Assembly: GCA_947247005.1 (NCBI GenBank)
Contig: OX365950.1
Location: forward strand, 51,312,761-51,376,760
DNA length: 64,000 nt
Source of the DNA: Spisula solida
Lineage: Eukaryota; Mollusca; Bivalvia; Venerida; Mactridae
Reading direction: 5' to 3'
Shown: positions 24,601-36,700 of the stretch, one piece after another
Numbering within the stretch: the first letter of the stretch is position 1
How the letters are laid out: every line of letters starts with the position of its first letter
Made by a program: the position numbers and the translations under genes
Notes under the pieces: generated by a model
Databases searched by the model: none
Seen by the model: only the letters and a program-made list of their open reading frames with translations
What the model was told of the DNA's origin: nothing

Positions 24601-27600
24601 AGTCCAACAGGACCATCAATCCGGACACCGTGTTGTCGCGTTTTTTATTACGAAAAAGGCGTTAAATATCGAATTAAACTGTGTAATGAATCAAGGGAGA
24701 GCACAAGTAAACGATTTGTACAAAATTTGTACGCTTTATCTCCCGTGAATATTGGGAAAATATCGATCGAAACTTAGTGGCAAAACTTTAAACGTTCACT
24801 TTTCAAAGCGGGCATTTTGATACAAAATGACGTTGTACGATGTTTTTAAAACTCTGCACATACTTTATTAAGCTATATTTTCCTGGTTTATCTGTTAGAA
24901 AATATTGCATCGGCTTACCTCATATTTAGCATAAGGACCGTAGTTTACATTTCGGGGCTGCGCAGAAGTATTTTGCATGCGCAGTTATACGATTTTCGAC
25001 TTCCCCCGCATTGTAAACAAGCTTCACGAGTGCAGACAATAAATGCGAGATTTCTCGTAAAATATTTAACTTTAATCGTTGCTACTTCGTTGTATTGACA
25101 AAAATCAAGCGTCTAATTGATTGACAACCGATGATCAAAATTAATGGCCGCTATAAACCGTTTTTGAGTCTGTCCGAATTGGTGGTCGTCCGGATTTGGT
25201 GGTCGCCAGCCAGTACTTGTGTCCCTTCTCACTGTCAACTTCTGTATAAATGTGTAAATTGGCAATGTGAAAATATTGGGAATTTATAAAAAAATTGTAT
25301 CGTGGCAAATTTACAAAATTTGCTAACATTTCCTGTTACTAGAAGGAACACTACGAAGAAGTAAAAATTCTGAATTCTAATATTTCCGTACATGTAAAAT
25401 GATCAAGTTTAGATATATGTTCAATGTCATCTATGCCATATGGACTGTATTTTGTTTTCCTAATGTTAAGTATAAAAATGCAGTTGGTTCTTGTTCAATA
25501 AGAAATAAAAAATTAATTGTATAAATATAATTAATTCATTAAACTCGATCAATTTTAGATCATGTTGAATAGTTGATTATTGCTATGCCCTTGAGTCTAC
25601 TATGGTCTTCACTGATGTTATATAACAAACTGTCACTGATATATATATATATATATTACAGAGATGGGAAAGCTGTCAAGGAGACAGCAGTGGAAAACAA
25701 TATCATGTTGGATGTTGATGAACTATGGTATGTTGATCTTGTGTATTTTATACATTAATGATAAAGAAGAAATATATGTTAACTCTTGTTGCAAAATAGT
25801 CCAGATAGGGGATTAATATTTAAATTGTGCATGCATAACTTCTGTCTGCCTTGTAATTTATTGATATCATAAAAAAGTTTTTATTGTGCCTGCCTACCGG
25901 CTAACCTGCCCACTGGACCATTCACCCACCCATCCCTAAATGACATGGTTTGCAGGAGGGGAAACAAACAATATTTTATTTTTGACCTTACCGTAAATAT
26001 TACATACTCGATCTAATAAAATGCTTATGTTGCTATGGTTTATATTGTCATGGTTATGTTGCTATGGTTACAGTAAGTTTGTGAAGGAAGAGAAGAGTGA
26101 GATGGAACAGATGAAACGTTTATCGTCGACACCGATGATGAAAGTACAGGAAGATAATGCTGCACTCAAACAATTACTCTCTGTCGTGTCTAGTGGTCTA
26201 CAGAGGAATGCTTGTGCTGTAGATAAACTCAAGAAAGAAATGACTCAGGTATACTTTTATAGAATGGTTGATTTGTGATAAACACTATTATAGCCATTTG
26301 CCTGTAGCATATGTTTGTCTGCGAAGGTTATTTTAATGCTCTGCAAATTCATCGAGTTTCTATTTCTACATAATGGTTGAATAACTTTGCTTTGATTTGT
26401 GATAAACACCTGACAATTGCAACTTTCATGAAGGACGAGTTTGACAGCCAAGGGCTTTATGAGCTGCACATTCAGGTAACAACAAGGCTGATTAAATGTC
26501 TACAGAGCAGGGCATTCTTGATTATCAGTTGCGTACAGTTTCATACTCTTCAGATCATTTGCTGCAATTCATTGTGTTGATCTACTTCTACAATAATGAT
26601 TTAAGAAAGGATTGCAGAAATAAGAGAACAATGCAATGCCCCAGTGTATGTCTATATGAAGACATGAACATTGAGTTTTCTCAAAATAATTTAACATACT
26701 TTAATATAAAATACTGTACCTATTAAATTATGTATGTGTAACTATATTTGTAGGAGTTGAAGAATGCCGAGATGGCTGTGCGTACAAAGGAGACACCTGC
26801 TGGTCTCCAGTATGAAAATACTGCTCCGACACTGTAAGTACTGTAACAGTTTACTTTCTTATTTACTTTATTAAAAATTTAAAGGAATGACCATTTCCAA
26901 CCCTATGCAGCTTGTGACTAATTTGTCTGCTTGCACACGGTGTCAAGATATGACAGGGTAGTCTATATACAGGTTGTTTCATAAAATCCCATGAGAAAAT
27001 GCTTGATCTCATCTGATATTTTCGTATACAAATGGAAAGCTAACATTTCAAAAGTTTTATGTGTAATAAGTTTTCTTCTATATGTAACATAACCATGTTA
27101 CTGTAAGCAGTTTCTCATGACATTCGGTAGTAATGGGGACATATATTATGAAACACCCTGTATGTTTGAAATACTGAAACAATATTTTTTTTTAAATTTG
27201 TGTGTTGTTACAGATATTTCCAGTATGTGATTGAGACATTTGAGACACAGATGGTGACATATAGACAACAGATAGAAATGTTGGAGAACCATCTAGCTTC
27301 CCTACATCAACCTAACAGACTTACACATGAAGGTAAAATTGTTCTGTTATCTGTTACACTAAAGCCTAGGTCCAACTGAGCATTTTTTGCCTCCGCGATG
27401 TACTCATGATTGACATTATTGTGTTATCAGGACATCGGGAACAGGTTCCTCATGATCTAGGGGAAGCTTCGGGGAAGTCATGAGACAGCTTGTGATATCG
27501 GAAGATATTGATATCGGAAGATATTGTGATGAATAGGGTGGTAACGGAAGAAATTGGGAGAACATCGCCGATGTGGAATTCCTCAGTGGGACCTAGGCTT

Positions 27601-30534
27601 TAATAACTGTTTCAGAGCTGCGGCTGTGGTTAGTGCACTGGATTTGTAGCCTGGCATTCCAGATTCAATTTCTGGTCATGGAAGGTCATACCCTTCCTTG
27701 AAAATTTGACAACAATAATAAAATAATAATAATAACGACATTAAACCCGAATAAACAAATTCACTGTTTAAGAGTTATTTTAAGTGTTTATGGGTATATT
27801 GTAATATAACAGTTGAATATTGATGTGATTTCAGAGTTGATACTGTTGCTAAGGAAGTTACATGAGGCATTCGTTGCTATGGCAGCACAGTTACAGCAGA
27901 TACATGAATCTGTTAAGGTAATGTATCCATATACATGATCATTTATTCCTTATAAACAGTTCCTAGTTCTAATGTATCTGCTTGAAAGGAAACTTGTTAT
28001 TGGGTCAAAGTCGTATTAATGTTTGTGTACAGATTCTTTTATTATGTACAATACCAAAAATGCAGGGTCGATGAGTGTAAGTTTTAAAATCATAATGCGA
28101 TATTTGTTCTTTAAAAGAATCAAATTAATTAAAATATAATATAAAATTCAAGACTGAGTTGGTTTGATTAATTAGAGCCATGAAATTTTATTTTAGGTAC
28201 TTAAAATGTGACCATATCTTCCATATTTCAGACGCAGAAAGAGCATTATCTTAACTACAGAAAGGTATTCCATGGTGACAGTCGTAATATATTTGAACGA
28301 CAAAGGAAAGCACCGGTGAAGATATCATCAAAACATTCTACAGATATGTACGGTCAGCCACCGTTTCCTGGCATTAATAACACAGCTGCTGTTGCCATGG
28401 CATCGGCATTAACTAGAACACAGCAACCACAAGCAGCAGCTGGGGCACCGCCGGTTACAGGATTCTTTCAACCAACTACTGGGTTTGGGACCGCTTCAAC
28501 AGGTGAGCAATATGTATAGAATCAGGGGTCCTACTGAGGCATAAGTCCAATCCTGAAAACAAGTCATAAGTCTGTTATAGAGGATATTACATGAGTGTCT
28601 TTTCATATTGAATTTATTAAACGAGTTGAATAAAATAATACAATGCATTTTATCGATTTTATTCAACGAGTTTAATAAATCCAATGTGGAAAGTCACATA
28701 TGTAATGTTCTTTTTATCATATGTTAGCCATTTCTGGCCGAAACATAAAATAGCTACTTATTTTCACTATAATAAATGCGCAACTTTGACGACGTTGCCT
28801 ATACTTTGAGTGACGTCACGTCAAAGCTTTATTACACTAGTGTATTATCAAAAATAAATAATGACTTTAATAGCTGCCGTGACGTCAAACATATGATAAA
28901 TGCCATTAGCACACTCTTACACCTAAACATTGTTTAATTATTAATAATTTATTCAAATTTTGGAACTTCAAATGACCATAACTTTGTCAATTCTTTGAAT
29001 TTTTTTTATCAAATAACTTTTATTTTGTGCAGAAAGATACCCCTTTTTAATGCAACAAATCCGGAGTTTCGGATTTTTCTGGAATTCTAGGACACCTGTA
29101 GCATATTCAATATGATATCCGCCTCGATTGTCTAGTGGTTGAACGTCCGCTTTGAGCCCTAGAGGTCTTGGGTTAAATACCAGGCTGTGACATAACAAAA
29201 TTGTCTAAAATGGCACTGGTGTATCTCCCTTGCTTGATGCTCAGCTTAGTAAGTTCCAGGTAATGGCTGGTTCACCAATTGTCAGGTTAATGTGACCGGG
29301 TAGTCTCCATATGACTAAAACACTGTTGACCAGTGGAACTTAAAACAATATTTTAATTCTAAGTTCAATAGGTTAGATTTGAAGCACTCCCAGCTCTATA
29401 TAGTGTAATTGTTCACATTACTGACAATATTGATAACCATTATCGTACATTTTATTGATACACATCTATTCACTATGGTGGATAGGTAAGAACTTTTCTA
29501 GACTAAAGGTATGACTACAGGCTTAATGTAACAACATAACATTCTCCTGGTGTCCTTATCCAATCACGACTCCATGCCTAGCCTCATTGTGTTACAAATT
29601 AAACTATAACTTTAAAATAGATGAATTGCTAAGAATCATTACATGGGTAAAAGTTTACAGTCTAAATACTGATTTCAGTATTATGAGAAATTATTGTGCT
29701 TTGTAATTTATATGAAAAACATCTAGTTCAGTATGTTGACAAGTTCTTTTCAGTATTAATCATACATGTATGCCTGGCCCCGATCTCCCGAAGCATCTCA
29801 ATCTGAGCAAGATCTCATCTCAAATATTGCATGTATCTTTTTGTTAATTTCCTTGCCAGACTGGACTGGAAATTGGCACCACAAAACAGAAACATTATTC
29901 TGAGTTAATTACAATAGAATTTCAAGAGCTCGAACTTCAGATTTATCTCAAATCTCCTGCATCATGCGCGAGTCTTAAGCATTTGAGATTCTACTCACGC
30001 ATGATGCCAATTTATCAAATCTCGCACATTTCTTAGACATACTGGAACCTGACATTATTTGTTTTCATTATAAAAATGATTATAAATATTAGTTTAAATA
30101 GCTACATGAAGTATGCATGGTATTGCCATCAAAGTAAGATCAGTGAAAACTTCATAAAAATTTGAAGAATTTAAGTTTAAAGTTTCAGCAAGGAAAATCT
30201 CCTGCATTTTAATGAAATGTCCTGCATTTCCATCACCAATCTCATGCAAAGGGGTCTGCGAAGACTTCATGTTCTTATATTCATATAATTGATGCCTGCA
30301 GGTTTTGGGGCCGGAACAACTGGATTTGGAACAGGTACCGCTGGATTTGGGGCCGGAACAAGTGGATTTGGGGCTGGAACAAGTGGATTTGGGGCCGGGA
30401 CTGCTGGGTTCGGGGCCGGAGCAAGTGGATTTGGGGCAGCAGCTGTTACACTCCCTAGACCACCTCTACCAACAGCCACCGAGCAGCCATTTCAGCTTGG
30501 CCGACCTCCAGGCACAAAGCGAGGCAAGAGATAG
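18612..30534 (+). CDS. NUP58: Nucleoporin p58/p45 (12 coding exons)
   Basis: Coding exons: 18612-18625, 20146-20168, 21494-21814, 22604-22786, 23764-23989, 25662-25727, 26074-26248, 26754-26833, 27214-27332, 27835-27917, 28232-28502, 30302-30534 (stop TAG 30532-30534). All introns are GT-AG and phases agree, giving 597 residues; human NUP58 is about 599. The N-terminal ~255 residues are Gly/Thr/Ala-rich with many FG dipeptides, including a 15-residue repeat in exon 3. Residues ~256-440 form the conserved helical coiled-coil region; I recognise LCKFV, ALKQLLS, ELKNAE, YRQQIE.LENHLA and AAQLQ.IHE.VK from vertebrate NUP58. The C-terminus has GFGAGTS repeats and the family ending KRGKR. In the family this protein joins NUP62 and NUP54 in the central channel of the nuclear pore, and the FG regions bind transport receptors. 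Exon 1 (MATSG) is short and rests on phase and FG context, so it is the least certain part. Confidence 0.94.
18950..19115. repeat. Degenerate AGCGCT-rich MITE fragment
   Basis: Contains GGCGAGCGCTACGTAGCGC, ATAGCGCTTTGCTTAGGCAA and CGGACCCCTG, resembling the elements at 1103-1434 and 31490-31750. It is in NUP58 intron 1. Confidence 0.45.
20330..21465 (-). mobile_element. Tandem-core element with AGGTCA-rich units (NUP58 intron 2)
   Basis: The right end read on the minus strand is AACAAGAGGATCATAGATCC then TGGGGCGCTCACCTG, the same layout as the left end of the pearl/HINE-like elements but with another hairpin sequence. The body has 6-7 diverged units with 'GGTCAAATAATAGCAAAACC', 'TTGTTAACACT' and 'CTTTGATCTTCA', about 125-190 bases apart. 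A fragment of the CAGGGGTTCCA element sits at the left edge (20330-20350). It ends 28 bases before exon 3. Confidence 0.65.
20771..20892. mobile_element. Short insertion with TTAAC target duplication
   Basis: A 122-base AT-rich insert (starting AATGACAATGACAATATTTT) interrupts one unit of the surrounding tandem array. TTAAC is found at both junctions, matching the uninterrupted TTGTTAACACT of other units. Confidence 0.55.
22316..22559. mobile_element. MITE with GTCCCCTACCGGTTT ends (NUP58 intron 3)
   Basis: Left end GTCCCCTACCGGTTT, right end its near inverse AAACCGATAGGGGAC, with a GTCC/GTCN microsatellite after the left end. A close copy is at 56784-57016 in ZMAT2 intron 3. The copies stay alike for about 34 bases past the right inverted repeat, so the true end is near 22593, only about 10 bases from exon 4. 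Confidence 0.8.
23056..23282 (-). mobile_element. tRNA-derived SINE (NUP58 intron 4)
   Basis: Diverged relative of the SINE at 6095-6431: shares GTGGGTTATTCTTGCTCAGA and the position of the tRNA-like head (minus strand, near 23225-23282). The B-box region is degenerate. Confidence 0.55.
23497..23730. mobile_element. MITE with GGTACTGTTTTATCAAA-type ends, diverged copy
   Basis: The ends GGATACTGT... and TTTGATAAAGCAGTATCC and the inner TCAAATTTAAATTCTTTATA match the better copy at 31022-31260. It ends 33 bases before NUP58 exon 5. Confidence 0.65.
24398..25215. mobile_element. Probable DNA element with GTACTGGC-type ends
   Basis: The left end GTACTGGCAGGCG...CATCCGGAC is mirrored at the right by GTCCGGATTTGG...CGCCAGCCAGTAC, with gaps. 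The roughly 820 bases between carry no open frame of note. It fills most of NUP58 intron 5. Confidence 0.5.
25639..25656. repeat. (TA)n microsatellite before NUP58 exon 6
   Basis: A run of about nine TA units directly before TTACAG, the exon 6 acceptor. Length variation here would change the polypyrimidine-poor acceptor region. Confidence 0.8.
26970..27160. mobile_element. Tc1/mariner-like MITE, 191 bp
   Basis: CAGGTTGTTTCATAAAAT at the left and its inverse ATTATGAAACACCCTG at the right, with TA on both sides. It is in NUP58 intron 8. Confidence 0.75.
27360..27602. mobile_element. MITE with TAAAGCCTAGGTCC ends, copy 1
   Basis: The ends TAAAGCCTAGGTCCAACTGA and TCAGTGGGACCTAGGCTTTA are inverted. 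Inner motifs include ATTTTTTGCCTCNGCGATGT and 'GGGGAAGTCATG'. It is in NUP58 intron 9; other copies are at 35179-35403 and 61898-62099. Confidence 0.85.
27612..27765 (+). mobile_element. tRNA-derived SINE with A-rich tail
   Basis: The tRNA-like head (GGCTGTGGTTAGTGCACTGG ... CCAGATTCAATTTCTGG) is followed by an (AAT)n tract and ACGACATTAAACCCGAATAA, a tail type I associate with venerid bivalve repeats. Confidence 0.55.
28515..28920. repeat. CAGGGGTCCTACTGAGGC-type repeat with foldback insert
   Basis: GGGGTCCTACTGAGGCATAA, CCAATCCTGAAAAC and 'CACACTCTTACACC' recur at 3445-3545, 24200-24325, 43560-43740 and 57830-58095. Here the unit is interrupted by AT-rich foldbacks, including ATTTATTAAACGAGTTGAAT opposed by ATTCAACGAGTTTAATAAAT. 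Confidence 0.5.
29118..29345 (+). mobile_element. tRNA-derived SINE (NUP58 intron 11)
   Basis: Head with A-box TGTCTAGTGGTTGAACG and B-box-like GGGTTAAATACC; the tail AAAATGGCACTGGTGTATCT then CCCTTGCTTGATGCTCAGC is shared with 57228-57380. Confidence 0.6.
29761..30260 (-). mobile_element. hAT-like element, diverged copy (NUP58 intron 11)
   Basis: The start CATACATGTATGCCTGG with GATCTCCCG, and the end with 'CCATCACCAATCTC', match the reverse of the element at 45238-46228. It stops about 40 bases before the last NUP58 exon. Confidence 0.5.
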
Positions 30535-30788
30535 ACGGTTCTCGGTATAAGAAAAATGACAATTTATAAAAATCATTATGTACATATTTGTGTTCATTCA
30601 TCAAGTAGTGATCCACCAATCATGAATATTCTGTTATACTGGTACAGTATTAATTTCATTAATTCATTCAGGCATCATATAATAATCTGCAATACAATAT
30701 TTATGCCCCCTCATCTTGCAGACTTTTGAAGAATCATTGATCTTGATAGTGTATAATTATTGTTGTATACTATGTATATGATATTGGT

Positions 30789-30809
30789 AATATAAAAAAT
30801 GTGAATATA
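30789..30809 (+). promoter_or_regulatory. Possible NUP58 polyadenylation signals (AATATA variants)
   Basis: Two AATATA hexamers (30789-30794 and 30804-30809) lie about 255-275 bases after the NUP58 stop and are followed by a GT-rich stretch. I saw no canonical AATAAA between the stop and this point. AATATA is a known weaker variant, so this is a plausible but unproven 3' end. Confidence 0.35.
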
Positions 30810-31021
30810 AAATCTTGTGTTTGTATTGTTGATAATGGGACGTCTAATGTTGTTCGCTTGCGTTCAACGGAGACAGTTGTTAGTGCATGGTGATTTCATT
30901 CCCCTGCCAGATTGGCTAAGGATCTCTGACTTTGAAAGAAGAGTTGTCAGATGCAAGGAAATGGTGTGTGGTACCCTTGCTCCATCCAAATAGATCAAAC
31001 TTTGTTTCTTTTACATGCCTA

Positions 31022-31260
31022 GGTACTGTTTTATCAAAACTTTTACGAAAATCTTAAAGTTATGCTCAAATTTAAATTCTTTATAATTCTTTAACAACTG
31101 CAAATTGGTAACTGATGTCATTTGCAGGAGTTTATTAACTGAATAATTATTAGTACTGCAGCTCCATTGGCCACACTATAATTGTAAACAAAAAAATATC
31201 AAGAATTTAAATTTGATTGCAAGTTTACGATATCCGTTAGTGCTTTGATAAAACAGTACC
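31022..31260. mobile_element. MITE with perfect 17-bp ends GGTACTGTTTTATCAAA
   Basis: GGTACTGTTTTATCAAA and its exact inverse TTTGATAAAACAGTACC bound 239 bases. Same family as 23497-23730. Confidence 0.8.
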
Positions 31261-31489
31261 ATTGTGTACAGCACTGATATAGATAAGACTGTCTGGGTTA
31301 CAAACCAGTTCATTTCTGGTTGAGTGGGAAACACTTAAAAGCAAAGAATTCACCATCATGTCAAAAGGGCCTGTGTGAAATACAGGTCAACCAAGTCTTC
31401 ACATTTAATGCTAGAATAAGGGGTTCTATAATTCTGGATTTGACTTGTCCATCAAGGTACGGTTAAAAAAATAGCTATGTAGCAGAGGC

Positions 31490-31750
31490 AGCGGAAATTA
31501 AATGCTTCCAGCGAGCGCTTGCGGCTAGCAGACGGTTGCGTAGCAAAGCGCTATCGAGCACTTCCAAATCAGTCCGTTGCACAAGAAAGCGATCGGTAGT
31601 GCTCGCCTAGCAAAGTTAGTGATCACCTGGCAGTGTTAAGAAACCGTATGCTATCGCGAGCACTGCTCCCTCGTAGCATCTCCTTGCATAGACGTAGAAA
31701 AGCTCTCAATAAAGCCTTTTGGAAGCGGCTTGGTTAGGCAACGGGCTCCT
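31490..31750. mobile_element. AGCGCT-rich MITE
   Basis: Shares the end TTGGTTAGGCAACGGGCTCC and motifs such as GCTAGCAGACGG, CAAAGCGCTATCGAGCACT and GTAGTGCTCGCC with 1103-1434. The left end is degenerate. Confidence 0.6.
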
Positions 31751-32246
31751 GCTCTTCTGGAAGCATCTGACAAGTTCTCCCACATGTGGAGTACATTTTT
31801 ATAACCATACTGTATGGCTCAATGACCGAAAAAACAGTTTTAAATATGAATGAACAATAACATAAGCTTAACATGTTAAATATTTTAATGACATTAGACA
31901 TCAATGAAATAGCACATAATTAGTTTATATAAGATTGTAATGATAATATACAAAATGTACACAAAATAATTTACCAGTACCTACAAATCACCAAATCCGT
32001 ATCCACAACCTAAACGGTACAACTTAAATTAGTCTGGGCTGTTATTCACAAAGCACCTTCAAGTTTGTGGAAAACGTAAATAATTTTGTTAAAAGTTTGT
32101 GCCACTCATGATTGCTTGGTGATTCCAGTAGCTTTTTGCATAATTATGTAAAATTGATAATCTTATTCCCTCGAAGCAGGTCATTGGCCAATTAGGCAGG
32201 TATACAACCCAAATGACTACGTACTACGACTGTATCAGTTAAACAC

Positions 32247-32766
32247 AACAAGAGGGCCCAAAGGGCCCTAGGTCGCTCACCTGTTATAGCAGTACATGCA
32301 AGACCTGTGATACGCAATATCGCACTTGACCTAAATTTTGTTGACATGATCACTCTGACCAAGTTTCATAAGGATTAGGCTAAAATTGTGACCTCTAGTG
32401 ACTATACAAGGTTTTTCTATGATTTGACCTTGTGACCTAGTTTTTGACTCTGGATGACCCAATATCGAACTTGACCTAGATTTTGTTGTTATGATCATTG
32501 TGACCAAGTTTCATAAAGATTAGGTAAATATTGTGACCTCTAGTAACTACACAAGGTTTTTCTATGATTTGACCTTGTGACCTAGTTTTTGACCCTGGAT
32601 GACCCAATATCGAACTTGACCTAGATTTTGTTGTGATGATCATTGTGACCAAGTTTCATAAAGATTAGGTCAAAATTGTGACCTCTAGTGTCTTCACAAG
32701 CAAATTGTTGACGGACGAAGAGTGATCACAAAAGCTCACTCTGTCACTTTGTGACAGGTGAGCTAA
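32247..32766 (+). mobile_element. Complete short tandem-core (pearl/HINE-like) element
   Basis: Left end AACAAGAGGGCCCAAAGGGC then CCTAGGTCGCTCACCTGT; about three 145-bp core units (TGACCTAGATTTTGTTG, ATGATCATTGTGACCAAG); GACGGACGAAG; right end hairpin AGCTCACTCTGTCAC / GTGACAGGTGAGCT then AAAAA. It has no coding capacity. Confidence 0.8.
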
Positions 32767-33714
32767 AAACCGTTCTTGATTCCTTTGTTTAGCTGTTCCA
32801 CTTTTTAAGAAAATTACTTTCTACTAAGATGCTTTGTGAATACCAGTCCTGATCTTCATTACCTCAATTACAATAATTTAACAGTTGACTTCAGGTTTCT
32901 TTATACATGTATATACAATGTAGTTATTTATGAAGTATTACAGTTATTCACAAGGTATGCAATAAAGTTTTAAACACTAAACTAGAGTGACCAACAATGC
33001 ATCATTGCTCCCAGTAGTCTTATATGCCAACCTACTTTTGCAAGAACCTTATAATATAATTATTCATGCATAAAGGTCAGGATCAGGCCAATATATATTC
33101 AGATGATATATCACAACAACCCTAGCCCATACACAGCATTTATCCAACTTTGTCCTGATTTGGAGCATAAACTAGGTACCAGAATTGAAATTTATACAAA
33201 AATGTATTGGACAAGTTATTGTTATGGTAAAGCTCCCCTACGTAGACTGTCATAAAACTACTTTATCGGCGATTGTACACACTACTTGCAATACAAAATA
33301 TAAGTGCATGACTAGAAATCTACATCAGTTTTTATACAGTATCGTGGAAGCCATCAACCTATGTCAAATGCAACAAGACATGGAAATTCTATGAAAACCA
33401 GATTTTTGTGGCAGCTAAGTCAAATTATGTTTTAGTCACAGTGACCTTGACCCCACTATCAATCCCAAGCAAGGTTTTCATATAAGCTACATACACAGCA
33501 AGTTTCATCATGATATCATTCCTAACTGAAGTTATCAATCAGAAACCAATTATGGACAGCTCACCCGCCCGCACGCCGAAATTGCCAATCTAATAACCAG
33601 TTTTGTCCATTAGAAAATCTGGTTAAAAGTCATTGTCAGTTCCTCGGTGTAAACATGTCAACAGTTCATGTAACCACGGTGACAGTAAACCACGGTGAAT
33701 GATGCTATCATACA

Positions 33715-36700
33715 CTATTCTGGTTCCTGGCTGGACTCTATGGCAGCTTGTTGTAAGACAGGAAGTAGAAGCTGGAAACCATCCTGTATATAGGAACTGC
33801 TGTTACTGGCCTGAAAAAAGGGTAAATCATAGCTTTTATGAATCAAACTTTTCAGTAGCAAAAACTACCTAACGACAGCAGACTGAACTAGTAGAAAACC
33901 TGTTATACATGTATATAATTATTAATATATGAGAACTTACAGGGGTGTAGCCAGGCTTGAATGGATGTTACACACAAAAGCCTTGAAGTGGATGATAGGG
34001 ATGTTGAGTGCCTCATGTTCGTTGAGATTAGGGATTACATGGAAAATTGAATGATTTGTAGGGTATAATAGCCGGGTGGCTACAAATATTGTATCATAGT
34101 GGGGTGAATTTGGGAGGAGTGTCCCCTCCCGTAGAAGATTTTTTTCAAGTTTTGAATAAAAATGGTGAAATTTCGAGTTAAAAAATCAAACATCGAGATA
34201 TAAAGTACAACATCCCGAGATTTTGCCTTTAATGTCATTTTTTGGCTGTATTGATGCTTTTACTTTTCAAATTGATGTTACGCACGTGTGTAAGTGCGTA
34301 TGGCTTGCTACGCCCCGGACATACTTATAATTTTCCTTGTTTGTAAGCAATAAAGAAGTATGTGGAAAGAACAACTAACAAGAAGATAAGTTAATCTTGT
34401 TTATTAAAACCTACGTTTCGGCTATGACACAAAGCCTTCATCAGTGCATGATATAATTAATATTATAATTTTCCTGATGAATAAAAAGAAAGTGTTACCA
34501 AAAGCAATAGTTGATCATAAAAGAAAAGATGAAGTTGCAAAAAAGGTCCATTTGTATAGCCATCTGTCAGTATGACACTCAATATTTGACCACTACATAG
34601 ATCTTATAAAACAAAAGTTACATTAAATGATTACCTCAAGAAATATGTTTGTCACAACATGATTCACCTTGATTTCCTCATCCCCTTCCTGTAAGTAAAT
34701 ACAATAATTAACATAGTCAGTGAAGCAATACCACATGGTTTTTGGCTACAGTTCCAAGTAGAAATGTGTAAACATTGGAACACAAATGTAGCCATAAGTA
34801 TTTTATTTCTTCATCAATTTCTATGAAATATACGCCATGCTAAGGGGAAAATTGTTTGCTTTCAATGAAATATAGTCTTTTTCAGCCGCTGTGTCATTTT
34901 GTACATTACCCTGTGAAACCGTTGAACATGTAGGTTTCACAGGGTAATAGCTTTATTGTCTCACAATGCCTTTAGACTTGGAAAATTGTTCGAGCAATCT
35001 ACCTGTTTGCAGTATACTGTATACTAGTTCATTATTAGTTTGCAAGGACCGAAAAACCTCATCGAGGTTCTTAGGGTGTTTGAACCTAAACTGTTCATAA
35101 AGACATCAAAGTTCTACTGTACATACAATGTACACGAGTACCAGTATGTCTCTAACATTCTAACTTAGTTATTAAGCTTAAGCTTAGGTCCCACTGAGCA
35201 TTTTTTGCCTCAGCGATGTACTCCCGATTGATTTAATGAGCTATCAGGACATCAGGAACAGGTTTCTCGTGGTCTAGGGCAGGCTTCGGGGAAGTCATGC
35301 GACAGTTTGTGATATCGGAAGGAATCGTGATGAATCGGGTGGTATCGGAAGAAATGGGGAGAACATTGCCAATGTGGAATTCCTGAGTGGGACCTAGGCT
35401 TTAAGGTATGTATATATAGATAATAAAGTGAGATGTTTACCATTGTATTGAGATATTCAGTGAACTTTGTTGAGAGGATTCCAGTCTCAGCAGTAAGTAT
35501 CTTGGTGAAACTGAAGGTAGAAAATAACAAATATATCAATGAACGTTACACTGTATCCAAGCAGTAATTGAAAATATATCGCTTGCTTAGAAGAAGAAAG
35601 TCGTAAGTACAAAAACTGTATGTTGAGAAAACTACTCTTTACTTCTAGAAAAACAAGTTTTTTCAACTTATGTTTCGATTTTCATATAAAATAGACTCAT
35701 AAGTTCTTATGAGCCTTGTGATGCAGGTTTGAAATAATTGTATGGTCTTATAGGGTCGTAATTTTTTCGTGATACAATACAGTCATCAGATGATTTCATT
35801 CTTGCAATTGGACAAATACAACGACAATGACAATACAAAATCAATTAAAATTGGCACACTAAAATTAGTAAACAAACCAACTGGAGGTTGTATTTCGTTT
35901 TCTTCTATCTTATGGTGTTTTACATCTTTGGGAATAAACTAAATTGCTTAAAATCCAAAGCTTTTCAAATAGGTTACCACATTAATGCTTTTTGAAAATA
36001 GCTGTTTAAGGCCTAACATGGTTTTAAGTTTATTTAAACAAGACGACCCAAAGGGCCCTTAGGTCGCTCACCTGTTATAGCAGTACATGCAAGACCTGTG
36101 ATTTGACCTAGTGACCTAGTTCTTGGCCCTGGATGACGCAATATCACACTTGACCTAGATTTTGTTGAGATGATCACTCTGACCAATTTTTGTAAGGATT
36201 AGGCTAAAATTGTGACCTTTAGTGACTTTACAAGATTTTTCTATGATTTGACCTTGTGACCTAGTTTTTTACCCCGGATGACCCAATATCGAACTTGACC
36301 TAGATTTTGTTGAGATGATCATTGTGACTAAGTTTCATAAAGATTAAGTCAAAGTTGTGACCTCAAGTGTCTACACAAGGTTTTTCTATGATTTGACCTT
36401 GTGACCTAGTTTTTGACCCTGGATGACCCAATATCGAACTTGACCTAGACTTTGTTGAGTTGATCATTGTGACCAAGTTTCATAAAGATTATCTCAAAAT
36501 TGTGACCTATAATGACTACACAAAGTGTTTCTATGATTTAAACATATGACCTAGTTTTAGACCCAAGATGATCCAATATCGAACTTGACCTAGATTTTGT
36601 TGTGATGATCATTGTGACCAAGTTTCATAAAGATTAGGTCAAAATTATGACCTATAGTGACTATACAAGGTTTTTTTTATTATTTGACCTCGTGACCTAG

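Larger units (their letters stand above)
30535..33714. other. Region between the convergent NUP58 and FAM114A 3' ends
   Basis: No protein gene. It contains the probable NUP58 3' UTR, MITEs at 31022-31260 and 31490-31750, and a tandem-core element at 32247-32766. The FAM114A polyadenylation site was not identified. Confidence 0.55.

Noticed and set aside
30267..30479. Minus-strand Pro/Ala/Asn repeat frame opposite NUP58 exon 12
   Set aside because: Antisense of the GFGAGTS repeat; the sense strand is a conserved coding exon.
35252..35539. 95-codon minus-strand frame
   Set aside because: Only 35510-35441 is a real FAM114A exon; the rest reads through the donor into a MITE.
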